Translations under genes and position numbers: made by a program
Source: an uncultured Clostridia bacterium
GTDB taxonomy: Bacteria > Bacillota > Clostridia > Oscillospirales > Ruminococcaceae
Direction of reading: 5' to 3'
DNA length: 64,000 bases
NCBI GenBank assembly: GCA_946545645.1
Contig: CAMNNQ010000161.1
Location: 68,876 to 132,875, forward strand
Shown here: positions 35,256 through 45,016 of the stretch, piece after piece
Numbering within the stretch: position 1 is the stretch's first letter
Layout of the letters: each line of letters begins with the position of its first letter
Notes under the pieces: generated by a model
Told to the model about the DNA's origin: nothing
The model's input: the letters and a program-made list of their open reading frames with translations, nothing else
Database searches by the model: none

Positions 35256-37088
35256 CTATTCTGTGATAAAAGTAAACTTTACAGACATCGTGTTGACCGT
35301 TCCGAAATCGTCCTTGTTGACGATAACAGCGGAAGTGTTATCGAGGTTTCCATCAACGCTTCTTCCGTCTGCCGGAATATCATTTACCCAGCCGTTGTAA
35401 ATATTGGCTCTTGTGCATTTCTTATCATCTGAAGATGTATAATTCGATGCTGCTAAAGTTATCGGCTCGCCGTTGATCTTTATCTCTTCGATCTTGATCT
35501 TACTGTTCGGGAAAAGCTCTTCTCCGTTTGATATTCCCAAAGCGCTGAACGCAACACCATGAGCACCACCGGCCTTGCTGAAATCAAGACTTACTTCATA
35601 TGTCCCGTTACCCTCAACTATAACATTTGTTGCTTTAACACCGGCTGTCATGCTCTCCGGATCATATTTATCACCGACACAGTAGCTGACATTATAATCG
35701 CCGCTGTTATACATTATCCATGCCACAGCCTTATCGTCAGAAGCCGGAATGGAAATATCAGCTTTCTGAGCCTCTTCAGCATCTTTTGCGAACTGATCAA
35801 GAGCAGCCTGTGCCTTACTTTTGACTTCATCTTCAGAAAGGCCGCTCTCAGAAGCATACGACCTGCTCTTATAGATATTGGCCATTGTCTCATCATCAAT
35901 AACCCTTGTTAACTTGTTATAGAGCCCGTTACAATCCCAGAGCATAGGGACAAAATCGTACAGATCGCAGTTGTTAAGCAAGTTTGTAGTGAATTTATCG
36001 CAGTCAGGCTTAGGAATATGTCCGTTATTCTTTGCAGCATACTCGCCGATTATTACACCGTAGCCCTGATCAGTAAACTTGGTCATATCCTTCATGAGCT
36101 TGTTCATTTCAGCGATCTCTGTGGGTGTGCCCCAGCTTTGAAGTGAGTCTTCACCGCAGTAAAACCAGGGAGTATAATAATGGACAGAAATGAGCATTCT
36201 GTCTTTGACAGTGTCTGTCGGCATTTTATAACGCTTATCGCAGGTATGTCCGATATCTGTGTTATAGCCGGCTATGAGCAGGAACCTGTCAGTATTGTTC
36301 TTTCCGGAAGCTCTTACTGTATCAACGAACTTCTGATTGATCTCCAGTAGCTTCTCGTAACACTGATCTTTGCTGAGCGAACCTGAATCGGGAGCATAGT
36401 CTTTATCATTCAGTCTGTCTCCCAACTCTTCGTTAGCAGACTCAAAGATCAGTTTTTCACTGTAATGGCCGTATCTGTCGCAGAGCTGCTGCCACATCGA
36501 GGTATACATGTCCATAGCTTTCTTGGATGTTGCTTCGCTGGCAGAGCCGAACATCCCCCACCATCCGCCATCCCAGTGATCGTTGATTATAACGTACATC
36601 CCACTGTCGATAGCCCAGCCGATAATCTCATCGACTCTATTAAGATATTTCTCGTCGATCTCATAATCGTCGTGCTCAAAATCCATAGCATTTGTCCATG
36701 CAACGGGAATACGCAGCGAATCAAAGCCTGCAGCTTTCATTCCCTCGATCATTTCTTTTGTTGTCACAGGCTGACCCCAGTTTTTCTCAAAAGCAGTCGG
36801 ATCCGTTTTGCCTTTTACATAGCTTTTGTGTCCGTACGCCTCCATTGTATTACCGAGGTTAATGCCGTTGCCCATTTTTCGGCACAGCTCCAGTGCAGTC
36901 ATAGATCTATCCATCTCCTGCAGGGACTTTTCTGAAGTCTCAGATGTTTCAGCCCCGGTATTATTTGATGATACTGCCGTCTCAGAAACAGACGACGAAG
37001 AAGAATCATTACTGCTGCACGATGTCATAACAGCGGTAGTACCGATGAGAGCAGCGCAAAATAATGAAAAATACTTGTTCAGCTTCAT
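35256..37088 (-). CDS. Glycoside hydrolase family 5 (cellulase-type) lipoprotein with C-terminal binding-like domain
   Basis: 610 residues. The signal peptide ends in a lipobox (VMTSC, Cys24), followed by a Ser/Thr-rich linker (25-60). The GH5 catalytic barrel (about 65-400) has the acid/base in SANEELGD (Glu220) and the nucleophile in IIGEYAAKN (Glu349). After a helical linker, a C-terminal region (about 440-610) looks like a beta-sandwich carbohydrate-binding module of a family I cannot name. It probably hydrolyses beta-1,4-glucan or a related fibre at the cell surface. It lies 10 bp downstream of a GH43 gene, forming an operon. LspA and Lgt would process it. Confidence 0.88.
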   Translation of the reverse strand: MKLNKYFSLFCAALIGTTAVMTSCSSNDSSSSSVSETAVSSNNTGAETSETSEKSLQEMDRSMTALELCRKMGNGINLGNTMEAYGHKSYVKGKTDPTAFEKNWGQPVTTKEMIEGMKAAGFDSLRIPVAWTNAMDFEHDDYEIDEKYLNRVDEIIGWAIDSGMYVIINDHWDGGWWGMFGSASEATSKKAMDMYTSMWQQLCDRYGHYSEKLIFESANEELGDRLNDKDYAPDSGSLSKDQCYEKLLEINQKFVDTVRASGKNNTDRFLLIAGYNTDIGHTCDKRYKMPTDTVKDRMLISVHYYTPWFYCGEDSLQSWGTPTEIAEMNKLMKDMTKFTDQGYGVIIGEYAAKNNGHIPKPDCDKFTTNLLNNCDLYDFVPMLWDCNGLYNKLTRVIDDETMANIYKSRSYASESGLSEDEVKSKAQAALDQFAKDAEEAQKADISIPASDDKAVAWIMYNSGDYNVSYCVGDKYDPESMTAGVKATNVIVEGNGTYEVSLDFSKAGGAHGVAFSALGISNGEELFPNSKIKIEEIKINGEPITLAASNYTSSDDKKCTRANIYNGWVNDIPADGRSVDGNLDNTSAVIVNKDDFGTVNTMSVKFTFITE

Positions 37089-37097
37089 TTTCCGACC

Positions 37098-38429
37098 TCA
37101 TTTCATAAATACAAATTCTTCAAATTCAAACAATGGTTTAGCATCGAAAGCAGACTTCATCCAGCCTTCAACAGTATGGTATGCTCGGAAGAATACTGCG
37201 TGTCTGCCGGTCAGCTTTTTGATTCTATGTTTATATATACCGTCTGAAAGCCCGATATCCATTGTTCCAAGCAGCTCCCCGCTGTCCGGATCGTCGGCAA
37301 TGATATCGAGTTTGCAGTTGCTGCCCTGGCCTCTTACCTTGGCACAAAAAAGCATTGTATTATCCGACTCATCATGTCCGAAATCAAAATACTTATAGCC
37401 CATCACGCACCCGGTCCTGATATTTGTGACAGGTCTTGTGAAAGCGTCTCGCTCGGAAATAAAGCAGCCGCCTTTAAGAACACAGGCAAGCTCAGCGGGA
37501 GTCTGCTTATAAGGATCAAGCGATTCTTCAAAACCAAGCGAAGTCATCTCGACCGGGGGAATAGTCCCGTCTGGAAGAATAGTTATCTTCTCTACGCAGG
37601 CGCGTCTTGACATGATAGTGTTATTTGTCATCCTGTGGTAAAAGACGTACCACTGCCCGTTAATATTGCAAATGGAACCGTGATTGTTCCCGGCAGGATA
37701 ATCTACTCCGTTATCAATAATATAGCCTTTATATTCAAACGGGCCTGTTGGTGATTTTGAAGTAGCATAAGCCAGGCGGCTCCCCTTCCTTGGAGAATAG
37801 ATCAGATAGTAAATGTCTCCGACCTTACGGGGAGAGCTTGCTTCAAAAAATCTTCTTTCCTCGGGGACTTCCTCTCTATCGTCAATAACAGGTTTTTTAA
37901 GACTCCCCTTCACGATCTTATACATCGACTCAGCATCCAGCTCATTCATGTTAGAATGTTCAAAGCCATAGTAAATATATGCCTTGCCATCGTCATCAAC
38001 AAGGACACCGCAATCATTATAGATACCGTCATCGCCTGCATCTGCTTCGTCGTACTCATATCTGGAGAGCAGAGTGAAAGGCCCCTCTGGACGGTCTGAT
38101 ACTGAAACACATCCCTTTGAACCGACAATATAGGTATAGAGATAATACTTTCCGTGATTGGTTACACAATCAGGAGCATAGAGCTCGTGATCTGTCCATT
38201 CTGCGGTATCTGCCTTGTGTTCCGCACCGTCTCTCGTTCTGAAGCTGACTCCGTGACACTGCCAGTTGTTAAGATCATTAACAGAAGCAGACCACACTTT
38301 CAGTTTATAATCGCAGAAATACTCGCAGCCGTAGCGGTCGTGCGAACCGTAAAGATAAACTCTGTCTCCGAAAACTCTGGGTTCACCGTCCGGAATATAC
38401 TCCCAGAGTGGAAGAATTGGGTTTGGCAT
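37098..38429 (-). CDS. Glycoside hydrolase family 43 (beta-xylosidase/arabinofuranosidase type)
   Basis: 443 residues, no signal peptide, so cytoplasmic. The five-bladed propeller starts with PDGEPRVFGDRVYLYGSHD; the putative pKa-modulating Asp is in LYAPDCV (Asp87) and the acid Glu in FFEASSPRKV (Glu196). The last roughly 120 residues resemble a CBM6-like accessory domain (GYKYFDFGHDESDNTMLFCAK). It likely cleaves xylose or arabinose from imported oligosaccharides; the exact linkage is unknown. ATG 38429 follows AAGGAGGG by 6 nt. It is first in an operon with the GH5 lipoprotein gene. Confidence 0.87.
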   Translation of the reverse strand: MPNPILPLWEYIPDGEPRVFGDRVYLYGSHDRYGCEYFCDYKLKVWSASVNDLNNWQCHGVSFRTRDGAEHKADTAEWTDHELYAPDCVTNHGKYYLYTYIVGSKGCVSVSDRPEGPFTLLSRYEYDEADAGDDGIYNDCGVLVDDDGKAYIYYGFEHSNMNELDAESMYKIVKGSLKKPVIDDREEVPEERRFFEASSPRKVGDIYYLIYSPRKGSRLAYATSKSPTGPFEYKGYIIDNGVDYPAGNNHGSICNINGQWYVFYHRMTNNTIMSRRACVEKITILPDGTIPPVEMTSLGFEESLDPYKQTPAELACVLKGGCFISERDAFTRPVTNIRTGCVMGYKYFDFGHDESDNTMLFCAKVRGQGSNCKLDIIADDPDSGELLGTMDIGLSDGIYKHRIKKLTGRHAVFFRAYHTVEGWMKSAFDAKPLFEFEEFVFMK

Positions 38430-38487
38430 ATTAAGCCCTCCTTGTTTCATATTTTAGCACTAGTGAACGATCAATTATTCTAAGCAG

Positions 38488-38516
38488 ATTATACCAAAAC
38501 ATTTAAGGCTTGTCAA
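38488..38516 (-). promoter_or_regulatory. Consensus sigma-A promoter of the GH43-GH5 operon
   Basis: On the minus strand TTGACA (38511-38516), a 17-bp spacer and TATAAT (38488-38493), both perfect. With such a strong core promoter, control would have to be by repression; no operator palindrome was evident. Confidence 0.85.
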
Positions 38517-38535
38517 TCCTTTTTGTATATAAAGA

Positions 38536-38575
38536 TTTGAACGCCGGCCAATAAATTTAGCCGGCGTTCAAATTG
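38536..38575 (-). terminator. Terminator after the ABC exporter genes
   Basis: TTTGAACGCCGGC (38536-38548) and GCCGGCGTTCAAA (38560-38572) form a perfect 13-bp stem with an 11-nt loop. The minus-strand tail is TCTTTATAT. It lies between the exporter stop (38588) and the GH43 promoter. Confidence 0.78.
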
Positions 38576-38587
38576 GTTAATATTTTA

Positions 38588-40507
38588 TCATTCAAGCTCA
38601 AAAGCACCTGTATAGAGCTGATAGTAAGTGCCTTTTTCACTGATCAGTTTCTTATGGTCCCCTCGCTCTATGATCCTGCCGTGATCGAGAACCATAATAA
38701 CATCGGAATTCTTAACAGTAGAGAGCCTGTGAGCAATAACAAAAACCGTTCTGCCCTCCATGAGCTTATCCATACCCTGCTGGACAATGGCTTCTGTTCT
38801 TGTATCGATGGAAGAAGTCGCTTCGTCAAGTATCATAACAGGCGGGTCGGCGACAGCCGCTCTGGCTATGGCTATGAGCTGCCTTTGACCTTGTGAAAGA
38901 TTAGCACCGTTATTTGAAAGCTGAGTGGAGTAACCTTCCGGAAGTCTCGATATAAAATCATCTGCACCCGCCAGACTGGCCGCAGCTATACATTCTTCAT
39001 CACTTGCATCAAGCCTTCCGTACCGGATATTATCCATAACACTTCCGGTAAACAGATTGGTCTCCTGCAAAACAAGGCCCAGAGATCGTCTGAGATCGTT
39101 TTTCTTGATCTTATTGACGTTTATTCCGTCATATCTGATCTTTCCGTCCGCAATATCGTAGAATCGGTTGATCAGATTGGTGATCGTCGTCTTACCGGCG
39201 CCGGTAGCACCTACAAAAGCGACCTTCTGTCCGGGCTCAGCATAAACCGAAACGTCATGGAGAACATCCTTTCCGGGCACGTATCCGAAATCAACGTCTG
39301 TCATACGGACATCCCCTTTCAGAGGGATGTAACTTACTGTCCCGTCAGCGGAATGAGGATGTTTCCAGGCCCATTTTTTAGTACGTTCAGAAGTCTCGAT
39401 AAGTTCGCCTTGAGTGTTCTCTTTAACATTGACCAATGTAACATAGCCGTCATCCGGCTCAGGCTTTTCATCCATAAGGGCGAAAATACGTGTAGCTCCG
39501 GCCATACCCATTACAACAGCGTTGATCTGCTGCGAAACCGTATTGATATTTCCGGTGAACTGCTTGGTCATATTTAAGAAAGGAACAAGTATACTGATAG
39601 AAAACGGCAGACCGGAGATGCTGAAATTGGTAAGACCAGAAATCAGGAAAATACCGCCTACCATAGCAATGATAACATACAGTATATTTCCTATATTCAT
39701 AATGATAGGCCCGAGAGAGTTAGCATAAGCATTTGCGCGGAAACTGTCCTGAAAAAGAGCTTCATTCAGTTCGTCGAAGCCTTTGGAGCAATCGTTCTCA
39801 TGGCAGAACACCTTAACGACCTTCTGACCGTTCATTATCTCCTGAACATATCCTTCGGTCTTTCCGAGGGACTGCTGCTGACGGACAAAGTATTTTGCTG
39901 ATCCTCCGCCGATCTTTTTTGAGACAAACATCATGAAGACTACACCGATGATAACAACGAGAGTTATCCAAACGCTGTAATACAGCATGATTGCAAAGAC
40001 GCACATAACTATCGCTGCTGATTGGATAAGCGAAGGGATCGCCTGAGAGATGAGCTGGCGTAAAGTGTCGATATCATTTGTATAATAGCTCATGATATCT
40101 CCATGTTTATGAGTATCGAAATACTTTATAGGAAGATCCTGCATCCCATCAAACATAGTGCAGCGCATCTTGCTCAGGAAGCCCTGCGTCATATAGGCTC
40201 CTAATTGAGATTGCAGAGTCATAAGCGCAATCGACAGGACATAGAAGCCTATAAGAAGGATTACCTTCGGTATTATCTCGGCGCTGGCAGCTTCCCAATC
40301 GCCTGTCTCTACCCATTTTTCAATAACAGCTATTACATTCTGAACGAATATTGCAGGGATAGAGGAAGCAAAGGCACAGAAAAGGATGCTGAAAACTATT
40401 AGGATAACCAATTTTGGATAAAAATGATACATCATCTTTATCACACGTTTCAGCGATGAAGCGTTGAACTCAGGCTTTTTTGCATTCATATCCATCGGCT
40501 TACTCAT
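38588..40507 (-). CDS. ABC exporter, permease-ATPase fusion, second subunit
   Basis: 639 residues from ATG 40507 (GGAGGTG, 6 nt spacing). Six membrane helices span about residues 30-330; the ATPase domain has Walker A VGATGAGKTT, signature LSQGQRQ and Walker B VMILDEATSSID. A roughly 50-residue insert between membrane and ATPase domains (EPDDGYVTLVNVKENTQ...) is typical of one half of clostridial heterodimeric multidrug-type exporters. It overlaps the preceding exporter gene by 8 bp, so the pair forms a heterodimer. The substrate is unknown. Confidence 0.9.
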   Translation of the reverse strand: MSKPMDMNAKKPEFNASSLKRVIKMMYHFYPKLVILIVFSILFCAFASSIPAIFVQNVIAVIEKWVETGDWEAASAEIIPKVILLIGFYVLSIALMTLQSQLGAYMTQGFLSKMRCTMFDGMQDLPIKYFDTHKHGDIMSYYTNDIDTLRQLISQAIPSLIQSAAIVMCVFAIMLYYSVWITLVVIIGVVFMMFVSKKIGGGSAKYFVRQQQSLGKTEGYVQEIMNGQKVVKVFCHENDCSKGFDELNEALFQDSFRANAYANSLGPIIMNIGNILYVIIAMVGGIFLISGLTNFSISGLPFSISILVPFLNMTKQFTGNINTVSQQINAVVMGMAGATRIFALMDEKPEPDDGYVTLVNVKENTQGELIETSERTKKWAWKHPHSADGTVSYIPLKGDVRMTDVDFGYVPGKDVLHDVSVYAEPGQKVAFVGATGAGKTTITNLINRFYDIADGKIRYDGINVNKIKKNDLRRSLGLVLQETNLFTGSVMDNIRYGRLDASDEECIAAASLAGADDFISRLPEGYSTQLSNNGANLSQGQRQLIAIARAAVADPPVMILDEATSSIDTRTEAIVQQGMDKLMEGRTVFVIAHRLSTVKNSDVIMVLDHGRIIERGDHKKLISEKGTYYQLYTGAFELE

Positions 40508-42242
40508 CGCTGTCACCTCCGTTCGTCTGCTGCTCGTATACTTCGCGGTAGATCTTGCTTGTTTCGAGGAGCTGATCATGCGTGCCCTGTGCAGTGATCC
40601 TGCCGTTATCCATTACTATTATAAGATCTGCATCCTGAACGGAAGAGATCCTCTGCGCTATAATGATCTTGGTTGTCTCAGGAAGATACTGTCTGAACCC
40701 TTCACGGATAAGAGCGTCTGTCTTGGTGTCAACGGCACTGGTCGAATCGTCAAGGATAAGTATCTTAGGCTTTTTCAGCAAAGCTCTTGCAATACAGAGC
40801 CTTTGCTTCTGACCGCCGGAAACGTTTGTTCCGCCTTGCTCGATATATGTATCGTACCCTTCCGGGAAAGACATTACGAAATCATGCGACTGGGCGATCT
40901 TTGATGCCATTTCGATCTCTTCCATAGAAGCATCTTTATTACCCCAGCGCAGATTATCGGCGATAGTTCCTGAGAAAAGCAGGTTTTTCTGCAAAACCAT
41001 CGCAACACTGTTTCTGAGTGCCTCGATATCGTATTTTCTGACATCCAGCCCACCGACCCGTACTGTGCCCTGAGTCGTATCATAAAGCCTCGGGATCAGT
41101 TGGACAAGAGTCGATTTACTTGATCCTGTTCCACCGATGATCCCGACGATCATGCCGGATCTTATATGCAATTCGATATCCGCCAGCGAGTCTTTCTCAG
41201 CAGATTCGGAATACTTGAACGATACGCCGTCAAAATCAACAGATCCGTCCTTGATATCATAGATCGGATCATCAGGATTTTTCAGAGCGGGCTCTTCGGA
41301 TAGCACCTCGCAGATTCGTTTTGCAGACTCGGCAGAGATCGTAATAATAACGAAGATCATAGAAAGCATCATCATTGAGATAAGGATCTGCATACCGTAT
41401 GTCAGCATAGCCGACATCTGACCGACATTTATGTCTGTTCCCTTGCCGCTGATTATCATCTTTGAACCGACAAGAAGAACAAAAGCCATATTGAAATAGA
41501 TGCAGAACTGCATCAAAGGCCCGTTTAACGCAACGATCCTTTCTGCTTTGGTGAAATCCTTGCGAATATCGTCGGCGGCGTTATTGAATTTCTTTTTTTC
41601 GTACTCTTCACGCGAAAAGCCTTTGACAACACGCATTGCTCTGACGTTCTCTTCGATTGATTCATTTAGTTTATCGTATTTGCGGAAAACGCTCCTGAAT
41701 GCCGGCATAGCCTTCTTGGCGATAAAGAAGAGCCCGAAAGCAAGTATCGGAACTACTACAACAAATGTACCGGCGAGCATACCGCCCATGATATAAGCCA
41801 TTACAATAGCGAAAATAAGCATGATAGGGCTTCTGACAGCTATTCGGATTATCATCATATATGACATCTGAACATTGGATACGTCAGTAGTAAGTCTTGT
41901 AACAAGAGAGGACGAAGAAAACTTATCAATATTCCCGAATGTAAAGGTCTGGATCTTGCCGAATACATCTTTTCTGACGTTTTTTGCAAAGCCTGCCGAT
42001 GCCTTTGAACTAGTAAATCCTGCGAGACCGCCGAAAGCCAGCGAAACTATTGCCATAACAGAAAGGATAAGACCGGTCTTTACTATCTCTGACATCTCGG
42101 CACCTTTGTTTATTGCATTGACGAGGTTTGCAGTTATAAAGGGGATAAAAATCTCGATGATGGCTTCTCCGATGATCAGCAAGAGTGTAAGAATAGTCGG
42201 TTTTTTGTATTCTCGGACACAGCCCATAAGCTGTTTGATCAT
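40500..42242 (-). CDS. ABC exporter, permease-ATPase fusion, first subunit
   Basis: 580 residues. Six membrane helices in the first 310 residues, then an ATPase domain with signature VSGGQKQRLCIARA and Walker B ILILDDSTSAVDT. In Walker A (GIIGGTGSSKSTLVQL) the usual second Gly is Ser; in Walker B the catalytic Glu is Asp, so one of the two composite ATP sites is probably degenerate, as is common in heterodimeric exporters. GGAAGG precedes the ATG and a perfect sigma-A promoter lies upstream. Confidence 0.9.
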   Translation of the reverse strand: MIKQLMGCVREYKKPTILTLLLIIGEAIIEIFIPFITANLVNAINKGAEMSEIVKTGLILSVMAIVSLAFGGLAGFTSSKASAGFAKNVRKDVFGKIQTFTFGNIDKFSSSSLVTRLTTDVSNVQMSYMMIIRIAVRSPIMLIFAIVMAYIMGGMLAGTFVVVVPILAFGLFFIAKKAMPAFRSVFRKYDKLNESIEENVRAMRVVKGFSREEYEKKKFNNAADDIRKDFTKAERIVALNGPLMQFCIYFNMAFVLLVGSKMIISGKGTDINVGQMSAMLTYGMQILISMMMLSMIFVIITISAESAKRICEVLSEEPALKNPDDPIYDIKDGSVDFDGVSFKYSESAEKDSLADIELHIRSGMIVGIIGGTGSSKSTLVQLIPRLYDTTQGTVRVGGLDVRKYDIEALRNSVAMVLQKNLLFSGTIADNLRWGNKDASMEEIEMASKIAQSHDFVMSFPEGYDTYIEQGGTNVSGGQKQRLCIARALLKKPKILILDDSTSAVDTKTDALIREGFRQYLPETTKIIIAQRISSVQDADLIIVMDNGRITAQGTHDQLLETSKIYREVYEQQTNGGDSDE

Positions 42243-42277
42243 ATTCTACCTTCCTTTCATTAGTCATCTAATTATTT

Positions 42278-42306
42278 ATTATACAGCAACACCATAATAA
42301 TGTCAA
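42278..42306 (-). promoter_or_regulatory. Consensus sigma-A promoter of the ABC exporter operon
   Basis: On the minus strand TTGACA (42301-42306), a 17-bp spacer and TATAAT (42278-42283). Confidence 0.87.
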
Positions 42307-42424
42307 GTCGCTTTTTGTGCTAACCTGAAATGAATAATCCGTATTATCCTGGCATACAAATTAACAGAAGGCAGCAGAGCCCGCAAAAGAAAAGACAAGT
42401 AAAGCAGAAAAGAGGTCACGAGAA

Positions 42425-43342
42425 ATGAATCATTATGTGCCGGAGGGCGAATTGATCCTAACACAGGAAAATCTCATACATACATCCAGCGCAGCCGGTA
42501 TGTTGACAGCATACCGGCAAGGCATGATACTTGAAGGCAAAGCAAAGCTCTGCACATCAGATCACGATCTGATAGTTGAACTTCCCTGCGGTGTCGGAAT
42601 TATACCTCGTGAGGAGGGCGCTGTCGGCATCCGTGAAGGGATCACCAGGGATATCGCACTTATCTCAAAAGTTGGTAAAAGCGTATGCTTTAAGATCACT
42701 GCCATAAAAACTGAAGGCGAAGAGATCAGATATCTCCTGTCAAGGCGGGAGGCACAGCTTGAATGTATGGAACATTATATTTCAAGCCTTAAAAGCGGCG
42801 ATATCATCCCTGCAAGAGTGACACATCTGGAAAAGTTCGGATGCTTTGTTGATATAGGCTGCGGCATTCCTTCACTGATACCGATTGATTCAATTTCGGT
42901 ATCAAGGATATCACATCCGAATGACAGATTTTATAACGGTCAGCTCATAAAAGCTGTAGTCAAAGGCTTTGACGGACAGAAGATACTTCTTTCACACAAA
43001 GAACTCTTAGGGAGCTGGGAGGAAAACGCAGCACGGTTTGAAGCAGGCCAGACAGTCAGCGGGATAGTAAGATCTATTGAAGAATACGGGATATTTGTCG
43101 AACTGGCTCCCAATCTTGCGGGATTGGCAGAGCTTCGAGAAGGAGTCAGTACAGGTCAGACAGCAGGAGTTTTCATCAAAGCAATCATACCGGAAAAAAT
43201 GAAGATCAAGCTGATAATCATTGACGTTTTCGACGATCCAAACTTTCCTGCCCCGCTTACCTATTTTCCTGAGGGAGATCATATCGACAGTTGGGTATAC
43301 TCAACTGAACAGTCCGGCAAAAGCATATCTACATATTTTTAA
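42425..43342 (+). CDS. S1-domain RNA-binding protein
   Basis: 305 residues with about three S1 (OB-fold) repeats: roughly 30-100 (GMILEGKAKL), 115-182 (GDIIPARVTHLEKFGCFVDIG) and 200-265 (GQTVSGIVRSIEEYGIFVEL). It is shorter than ribosomal protein S1 of proteobacteria and resembles the S1-like proteins annotated as RpsA in many Clostridia. It probably binds single-stranded RNA in translation. GAGGT lies 8 nt before the ATG. No clear promoter was found; it ends in a terminator shared with rarA. Confidence 0.82.
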   Translation: MNHYVPEGELILTQENLIHTSSAAGMLTAYRQGMILEGKAKLCTSDHDLIVELPCGVGIIPREEGAVGIREGITRDIALISKVGKSVCFKITAIKTEGEEIRYLLSRREAQLECMEHYISSLKSGDIIPARVTHLEKFGCFVDIGCGIPSLIPIDSISVSRISHPNDRFYNGQLIKAVVKGFDGQKILLSHKELLGSWEENAARFEAGQTVSGIVRSIEEYGIFVELAPNLAGLAELREGVSTGQTAGVFIKAIIPEKMKIKLIIIDVFDDPNFPAPLTYFPEGDHIDSWVYSTEQSGKSISTYF

Positions 43343-43395
43343 ACTAAAAGGCTTCCCTCCGAAAGCGGCAAGGAAGCCTTTTAGTTTTATTTTTT
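43341..43395. terminator. Bidirectional terminator between the S1-domain gene and rarA
   Basis: AAACTAAAAGGCTTCC (43341-43356) and GGAAGCCTTTTAGTTT (43372-43387) form a perfect 16-bp stem with T-runs on both sides. It overlaps both convergent stop codons. Confidence 0.9.
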
Positions 43396-44655
43396 TTTCT
43401 TTATCCCATCCCAATAGTTTTTTGCAAGCATTTCATTCTTGTTTTCGCCGAACTCATAGTAACGTTTACCGACAAGAGCATCAGGAAGATACTGCTGCTC
43501 CACCCAGTGATTAGGATAATTATGCGGATAAAGATAATGCTGCCCTTTGACAGCAGCGCCTTCGCCGTCGAGATGCTTGTTTTGCAGATGTCTAGGAAAA
43601 TCAAGCGCTCCGCTGTTCCTGACATCTGTGAGAGCGGCATCCATAGCAAGATAGGAACTGTTCGATTTAGGAGAAGTTGCAAGAAGAATTACAGCTTCGG
43701 CAAGTGGAATCCTTGCTTCCGGGAGTCCAAGCTGCATAGCGCTGTCAACACAGGCTTTTACTATCGGGACAGCCTGCGGATAAGCAAGACCTACATCTTC
43801 CGAAGCGATGACAAGCAGACGTCTAGAAAGAGAGATTATATCACCGGCCTCGATCAGTCTGGCTGCGTAATGTATAGCGGCATCCGGGTCGCTTCCACGG
43901 ATAGATTTCTGCAGAGCAGAAAGGATATCATAATGCTGATCGCCGTCTCTGTCGTAACGCATATTGCTCCGCTGGGTCAGAGTCTTAACGACATCAAGCC
44001 TTACTGTAAGGGTTTTTCCGTCGTTCTCGCCGGAGAGAGTACAGAGCTCGACAGTATTGATCGACTTTCTTACATCTCCTCCGCAGCCTGCTGCTATATA
44101 TTCACAAACACCTTGCTCCAGCTTTAATGTCAGGCCGAGATCGTCAGCACTGATCTGAAAAGCTCTTCTGATCGCCGGCAGCAATTCTTCTGGAAGAAGC
44201 GGCTTGAACTCAAAAACAGTGCTGCGGCTAATAATAGCATTATAGACATAGAAATACGGGTTCTCAGTAGTCGAAGCTATAAGTGTTATGCTGCCGTTCT
44301 CAATATACTCCAGCAGAGATTGCTGTTGCTTTTTATTAAGGTACTGTATCTCATCAAGATAAAGCAGTATTCCACCTACTCCGCTAAGCATCTCTGTCTC
44401 GGCAACGATCTGCTTTATATCACTTATTGATGCAGATGTTCCGTTGAGCTTATGCATCGTCATCTGAGCATTCTCGGCAATAATCCTGGCGACAGTCGTC
44501 TTCCCGATCCCGGACGGGCCGTAAAAGATCATATTGGGGATCTTTCCGCTTTCTATGATCTTTCGGAGAGGCTTACCAACTCCGAGAAGATGAGGCTGAC
44601 CTACTATATCGTCCAGCGAACTTGGCCTTATCCTTTCCGCAAGAGGAACATTCAT
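43387..44655 (-). CDS. rarA: Replication-associated recombination protein A (RarA/MgsA AAA ATPase)
   Basis: A 422-residue clamp-loader-like AAA+ ATPase that acts at stalled forks. It starts with MNVPLAERIRPSSLDDIVGQPHLLG; Walker A is FYGPSGIGKTTVARII, Walker B LLYLDEIQYLNKKQQQSLL, and the C-terminal tetramerisation part includes LEAGDIISLSRRLLVIASEDVGLAYPQA and YLPDALVGKRYYEFG. AAGGAG lies 7 nt before the ATG. Confidence 0.95.
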   Translation of the reverse strand: MNVPLAERIRPSSLDDIVGQPHLLGVGKPLRKIIESGKIPNMIFYGPSGIGKTTVARIIAENAQMTMHKLNGTSASISDIKQIVAETEMLSGVGGILLYLDEIQYLNKKQQQSLLEYIENGSITLIASTTENPYFYVYNAIISRSTVFEFKPLLPEELLPAIRRAFQISADDLGLTLKLEQGVCEYIAAGCGGDVRKSINTVELCTLSGENDGKTLTVRLDVVKTLTQRSNMRYDRDGDQHYDILSALQKSIRGSDPDAAIHYAARLIEAGDIISLSRRLLVIASEDVGLAYPQAVPIVKACVDSAMQLGLPEARIPLAEAVILLATSPKSNSSYLAMDAALTDVRNSGALDFPRHLQNKHLDGEGAAVKGQHYLYPHNYPNHWVEQQYLPDALVGKRYYEFGENKNEMLAKNYWDGIKKKK

Positions 44656-44677
44656 AGTTTATCTCCTTGAATAATAG

Positions 44678-44968
44678 TCAATCAAAAATATTTTGAATAT
44701 CCGGCAGCCTGAGTTCGTATGCCCTGCTGTTTATCTTTTTCAGAAGATAGTTTTTTGCAACGATAACAGCATCACGGTATTTAGAGTTCTGCAAACCGAT
44801 AGAATGTCTGTAAATAACGACCTGCCCACCAGAAAGCTTAATGAGCGTATGATAAGAGCCTTCAAACGTCCCCTGAATGACATTTTCCGAAGATAAAAAC
44901 CTCCATAGCTCACAATACAGAGCCTCATTTATCTCTTCGATCAAAAAGCTGTCAAGAACCTCGTTCAT
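44678..44968 (-). CDS. Hypothetical protein, 96 aa
   Basis: A small soluble protein with a strong GGAGGGG ribosome-binding site and its own consensus-like promoter, so a real gene. The sequence is mixed alpha/beta (WRFLSSENVIQGTFEGSYHTLIKLSGGQVVIYRH) with no motif, signal peptide or membrane segment that I recognise. It lies 22 bp upstream of rarA and is probably co-transcribed with it, so a link to replication or repair is possible. Confidence 0.7.
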   Translation of the reverse strand: MNEVLDSFLIEEINEALYCELWRFLSSENVIQGTFEGSYHTLIKLSGGQVVIYRHSIGLQNSKYRDAVIVAKNYLLKKINSRAYELRLPDIQNIFD

Positions 44969-45016
44969 TTTTAACCCCTCCGATCAATATCGGCCTCATA
45001 TCAGACCTATGATTAT

